A stretch of 20,712 nucleotides of DNA from a virus: IMG/VR virus record IMGVR_UViG_3300043465_000529, positions 1 to 20,712 of that record; one strand, given 5' to 3'. The notes beneath the pieces were generated by a model that did no database searches, was not told where the DNA came from, and worked only from the letters and a program-made list of their open reading frames with translations. The translations under genes and the position numbers were made by a program. Positions 17,627-20,712 of this stretch are shown here, piece by piece; within the stretch, counting starts at the first letter, position 1, and every line of letters begins with the position of its first letter.

Positions 17627-19840
17627 ATGTATACTGACACACGTAAGCTATTGTCCGACGCTAAGTTCTATGAGTCCTACTCTAGATACGACGAAGACAA
17701 GGGACGCTACGAGACCTGGGATGAAGCCGTAGAGCGAGTGATGAATATGCATCGCGACTTCTACAAGGACAAGATGACTCCGAAGCTCGCCGAGTACATC
17801 GCGTTCGCGGAGGCCGCCTACAAAGACAAGCTCGTACTCGGAGCTCAGCGCGCCTTGCAGTTCGGCGGCGATCAGCTGCTCAAGCACCAGATGAAGATGT
17901 ACAACTGTACTTCGTCTTATGCCGATCGCGCTTCATTCTTTGGAGAGATCTTCTACATCCTGTTGTGCGGCGCAGGCGCCGGCTTCTCGGTGCAGAGGCA
18001 TCACGTCGACAAGATCCCAGTGATCGCTCCGAGGACGAAGCAGCCGAAGACTCACGTCGTCGAGGACTCCATCGAGGGATGGGCCACGGCGCTTGACGTG
18101 TTGATGTCGAGCTTCTTCAAAGACGGGGGTAAATATCCAGAGTACGCAGGACGCAAGGTGTACTTCGACTTGAATCAGATCAGGCCGAAGGGCGCGAAGA
18201 TCTCTGGTGGCTTCATGGCGCCAGGACCGGATCCTCTCCGCAGAGCACTCGACCGCATCGAGCACCTCCTGACCAGCATGGTCCTCATGTCTGAGAAGGA
18301 AGCGAAGATGAGGCCGGTCCACGTGTACGACATCGTGATGCACGCAGCCGACGCCGTGTTGTCGGGTGGTGTGCGTCGATCGGCGACCATCTGCCTATTC
18401 TCCCCTGATGACGAGGAGATGGCCAAGGCCAAGACGGGCAACTGGTTCATCGATAATCCGCAGCGTGGACGCTCGAACAACTCCGCAGTCATCGTTCGAA
18501 AGACCACAAGCAAAGAGCAATTCATGCAATTGATGCAGAGCATCAAGCAGTTCGGTGAGCCCGGCTTCGTATTCGTCGAGTCCACCGAGCACACGACTAA
18601 TCCATGCGTCGAAATCGGGATGTACCCGCAGATCGACGGCAAGTCGGGGTGGCAGGGATGCAACCTGACTGAGATCAACGGAGGAATGTGTTCCGACGAA
18701 GAGACTTTCCAGAGGGCCTGCAAGGCAGCGTCCATCCTGGGAACTCTCCAGGCCGGCTACACTAACTTCAAGTTCTTGGACGAGACGAGCAAGCAGATCT
18801 TCGATAGGGAGGCGCTGCTTGGCGTCTCCATTACGGGTTGGATGAACAACCCGAGGACGCTGTTCGATGAAAAGATCCTCGAAGCCGGAGCCACCACAGT
18901 ACGATCCACAAATAGGACTGTGGCTGCTCTTATTGGTACTAATCCCGCTGCTAGGACCACTTGCGTTAAACCTAGTGGCAACGCTTCTGTGCTTCTTATG
19001 ACTGCGTCGGGTATCCACGCGGATCACTCGCCCATGTACATTCGCAACATCCAGCTGAACAAGGACACAGAGGTCGCGCGTCTCATCAAGAAGCTGAACC
19101 CGCACATGGTAGAGGAGTCGGTGTGGTCTGCCGGCAGGACTGACTACGTCGTGTCATTCCCGGTCGTACCGAAGAAGGGCTCGCTGTACAAGGACGACAC
19201 CATCGGCATCAAGCACCTCGAACTGATCGCCAAGGCGCAGAAGCACTGGGTCAACGCCGGCACGGACGAGAAGCTCTGCGCAGACGAGGGCATCCGTCAC
19301 AACGTGTCTAACACAGTCATCGTGGACGACTGGGACGAGGTGGCCGAGTACGTATACGAGAATCGCGCCAACTTCGCTGGCATCTCGTTCCTCGCTATGA
19401 CCGGTGACAAGGACTACGCTCAGGCCCCGAACACGAAGGTGATCGACGCCAAAGAGATCGTGAAGACCTACGGCACTGGTGCGGTATTCGCCTCCGGCCT
19501 CGTGGTGGACGGACTCAAGGCGTTCGACAACCTCTGGGTGGCGTGCATGACTGCCCAGAACAGGAGCATCGACATAAGCAGCGACGACTCCAGCCTGTTG
19601 CTGAAGAAGGACTGGATTCGCCGCTTCAAGAAGTTCGCGGAGAACTACTTCAAGGGCGACGCCAAGCAGGCCGAGTACTGCCTCAAGGACGTGTTCATCC
19701 TCCACAAGTGGGAGAAGATCCAGCAGAACCTAGTCCAAGACGTGGACTGGGAGAGCAGCCTCGTGGAGAAGAAGTATATAGATGTAGATACCATGGGTGC
19801 CGCCGCGTGCGTCGGTACTGCTGATGGTTGCTTAGTCTAA
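17627..19840 (+). CDS. nrdJ: Adenosylcobalamin-dependent (class II) ribonucleotide reductase
   Basis: The 737-residue enzyme reduces ribonucleotides to deoxynucleotides with a B12-derived radical. Its length and layout are those of the monomeric Lactobacillus RTPR (739 residues). The catalytic set is present: Cys94 in MYNCTSS, then N325-P-C327-V-E329 for the radical Cys, Asn and Glu, and Cys345 in WQGCNLTEI as second redox cysteine, 18 residues after C327 rather than 11 as in RTPR. The C-terminal thiol pair is C728/C735 (ACVGTADGCLV). No ATP-cone is seen at the N-terminus. The host must supply or take up B12. T4 itself uses NrdA/NrdB, so this is a replacement. AGAGAGG precedes ATG 17627. Confidence 0.94.
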   Translation: MYTDTRKLLSDAKFYESYSRYDEDKGRYETWDEAVERVMNMHRDFYKDKMTPKLAEYIAFAEAAYKDKLVLGAQRALQFGGDQLLKHQMKMYNCTSSYADRASFFGEIFYILLCGAGAGFSVQRHHVDKIPVIAPRTKQPKTHVVEDSIEGWATALDVLMSSFFKDGGKYPEYAGRKVYFDLNQIRPKGAKISGGFMAPGPDPLRRALDRIEHLLTSMVLMSEKEAKMRPVHVYDIVMHAADAVLSGGVRRSATICLFSPDDEEMAKAKTGNWFIDNPQRGRSNNSAVIVRKTTSKEQFMQLMQSIKQFGEPGFVFVESTEHTTNPCVEIGMYPQIDGKSGWQGCNLTEINGGMCSDEETFQRACKAASILGTLQAGYTNFKFLDETSKQIFDREALLGVSITGWMNNPRTLFDEKILEAGATTVRSTNRTVAALIGTNPAARTTCVKPSGNASVLLMTASGIHADHSPMYIRNIQLNKDTEVARLIKKLNPHMVEESVWSAGRTDYVVSFPVVPKKGSLYKDDTIGIKHLELIAKAQKHWVNAGTDEKLCADEGIRHNVSNTVIVDDWDEVAEYVYENRANFAGISFLAMTGDKDYAQAPNTKVIDAKEIVKTYGTGAVFASGLVVDGLKAFDNLWVACMTAQNRSIDISSDDSSLLLKKDWIRRFKKFAENYFKGDAKQAEYCLKDVFILHKWEKIQQNLVQDVDWESSLVEKKYIDVDTMGAAACVGTADGCLV

Positions 19841-19851
19841 AGGAGGAATGA

Positions 19852-20112
19852 ATGGGTTGGTCAACAGGCTCAAGGATTATGGGCGACGTCATCGAGGCTC
19901 TAATGGAGACCGTGTCGGACGATCAGTACAGGGCGGAAGTCTATTCCGCCCTCATCGACATCTTCGAGAACTACGACTGCGATAATCTAAATGAGTGTTT
20001 AGAGATCGACGAGGTATTCGACGAGGTCTATCTAGAGAAGTATCCTGAAGAGGACTTAGTCGAAGAAGAAGTCCAGGAAGAATGGGACGATCAGACCGGT
20101 GGAGAATTCTGA
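19852..20112 (+). CDS. Small very acidic phage protein of unknown function
   Basis: An 86-residue product beginning MGWSTGSRIMGDVIEALMET. AAAGGAGG (19839-19846) precedes ATG 19852; an out-of-frame ATG at 19848 is less well placed. The first half is helical, then comes CDNLNECLEIDEVFDEVYLE and a tail of almost pure acid (PEEDLVEEEVQEEWDD). Similar proteins occur in phage and plasmid genomes as hypotheticals. It is probably in the primase-reductase transcript. The negative tail may bind a basic partner or be a regulatory segment; the function is unknown. It overlaps the next gene by 14 bp. Confidence 0.78.
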   Translation: MGWSTGSRIMGDVIEALMETVSDDQYRAEVYSALIDIFENYDCDNLNECLEIDEVFDEVYLEKYPEEDLVEEEVQEEWDDQTGGEF

Positions 20113-20545
20113 GTACGAGAATCCGTGGCTATATTGGGGAGTCCCGCTGACTCCGGAAATCATAGGCGACAACTACGGATTCATCTACCTCATAACCGAT
20201 ACCGAGACTGGTAAGAAGTACGTCGGTAAGAAGCTCTTCTGGAGTAAGAAGACGAAGGTAGTCAAGAAGAAAAAGAAGCGATCTCTCGTCGAGTCTGATT
20301 GGAAGACGTACTACGGCTCTAACTTAGAACTCATAGCTGACGTAGACAAAAAAGAAAGGACCTCGTTTAAGCGCGAGGTCCTTCACTTGTGTGCGTCTAA
20401 GGGCGAGTGCAACTACTGGGAGGCTTACGAGCAGTTCACCAGAGGTGTACTACTGAGCGACGAGTACTACAACGGACACATCTGGGTCCGCGTACACCGC
20501 AGCCACCTCAAGTCTTCTTCTCGGGTTGCTCGCCGGGGATCTTGA
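20099..20545 (+). CDS. GIY-YIG-like protein (Seg-like endonuclease domain) of T4-like phages
   Basis: The 148-residue product carries YGFIYLITDTETGKKYVGKK (residues 24-43), a GIY-YIG-type nuclease core (the FIY and YVG pair), followed by a very basic stretch (KKTKVVKKKKKR) and WKTYYGSN, then FKREVLHLC and EAYEQFTRGVLLSDEYYNGH. This pattern recurs in T4-like phages as putative endonucleases; it may cut DNA or act in repair, and a homing role is unproven. The start is GTG 20099, which overlaps the previous stop; no ATG is available. The 3' end overlaps the convergent gene by 38 bp, and a terminator for that gene lies within codons 86-95. Confidence 0.85.
   Translation: MENSEYENPWLYWGVPLTPEIIGDNYGFIYLITDTETGKKYVGKKLFWSKKTKVVKKKKKRSLVESDWKTYYGSNLELIADVDKKERTSFKREVLHLCASKGECNYWEAYEQFTRGVLLSDEYYNGHIWVRVHRSHLKSSSRVARRGS
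20348..20383 (-). terminator. Intrinsic terminator for the leftward gene, inside the GIY-YIG coding region
   Basis: On the minus strand, AAGGACCTCG pairs perfectly with CGAGGTCCTT (stem arms 20374-20383 and 20356-20365, 8-nt loop) and is followed by TCTTTTTT (20355-20348). This is a well-formed terminator in the leftward direction, about 125 bases after the leftward stop. It codes for KKERTSFKRE in the opposite gene. Confidence 0.8.
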
Positions 20546-20712
20546 GTCGATAGTCTATAGCGCCGTCGTGGACGTTTAAGTCCTGCACTACGGCATCAGC
20601 GAGGTTCTTTAGGGGGTGTTCTACGCCCCCTAATTTACACATGAAGGCAGTCAGCACTTCTCTAATGAGGATGATGTCTACCTCTCTGAGGTGCACCTCT
20701 TCGCTATTACCA
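20508..20712 (-). CDS. C-terminal part of a leftward phage protein of unknown function
   Basis: An open frame enters from the right edge of the window on the minus strand and stops at 20508-20510 (TGA), giving at least 68 residues. A helix EEVHLREVDIILIREVLTAF is followed by a Cys-Lys-Leu-Gly-Gly turn, a second helix LKNLADAVVQDL and a short basic tail. A GTG at 20694 could be a start but the frame stays open upstream, so the gene is probably longer. The strong leftward terminator at 20348-20383 supports this as real. The gene overlaps the end of the GIY-YIG gene by 38 bp. I do not recognise the family. Confidence 0.65.
   Translation of the reverse strand, partial: GNSEEVHLREVDIILIREVLTAFMCKLGGVEHPLKNLADAVVQDLNVHDGAIDYRLKIPGEQPEKKT

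Noticed and set aside
1-20712. CRISPR arrays, insertion sequences, integrase or attachment sites, rRNA
   Set aside because: No regularly spaced repeats, transposase motifs or integrase motifs were seen. The tRNA genes look like phage-borne tRNAs rather than integration remnants.

Overview
The window is a densely packed piece of a double-stranded DNA bacteriophage genome of the T4 superfamily (tailed, contractile-tail type). Four things point there: a gp41-type replicative helicase; a gp61-type primase (CPIC/CHNC zinc finger plus Toprim domain); promoters of the form NATAAATA, including one exact TATAAATA, which is the T4/cyanophage late promoter; and several small protein families that I know mainly from T4-like cyanophages and their relatives in alphaproteobacteria. 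Base composition is moderate, about half G+C by eye. A monomeric B12-dependent ribonucleotide reductase stands where T4 itself has a class I enzyme. The host is not shown by the sequence; a cyanobacterium or an alphaproteobacterium is the best guess.

Layout. Positions 1-1608 are replication: the tail of a gene that may be UvsX, then helicase 41 behind a structured leader. A SprT-like metalloprotease (1605-2111) runs leftwards from its own late promoter and overlaps the helicase end by 4 bp. Positions 2232-4478 hold small genes, three tandem tRNAs (two with unusual body/anticodon combinations), a small membrane protein, a glycosyltransferase-methyltransferase fusion, and a tRNA-Arg that overlaps the end of that fusion gene. 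Positions 4486-6827 are a probable early cassette: hairpins and terminators, a small helix-turn-helix protein, two near-identical sigma70-type promoters, and six or so small, mostly acidic proteins of unknown role.

Positions 6831-13549 look like a late block. It holds a virion protein, then three translationally coupled genes whose products all begin with a short aromatic/hydrophobic peptide followed by an (L/I)xE site, resembling the T4 capsid-targeting sequence and its gp21 protease site. They encode a DUF6267-type protein with a KxDG motif, an unknown protein, and a QPGH/SGSKMR nucleotidyltransferase. A mosaic polyprotein-like gene and a Dps-like ferritin follow. Positions 13549-16534 carry small structural or unknown genes, a virion protein with an Ig-like domain, a tail-fibre-like protein, and a coiled-coil membrane protein. 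Positions 16517-20112 return to DNA metabolism: the primase behind a sigma70-type promoter with paired GCTAGC palindromes, then the class II reductase. The end holds a GIY-YIG protein gene converging on a leftward partial gene whose apparent terminator lies inside the GIY-YIG coding region.

The best candidate for something undescribed is the 8.5-13.5 kb block. It reads as a set of proteins that may be packaged inside the head and injected with the DNA: a possible covalent nucleotidyltransferase, a possible nuclease-like protein, a nucleotide adenylyl/cytidylyltransferase, and perhaps others. All functional calls come from reading motifs by eye; no database search was run.
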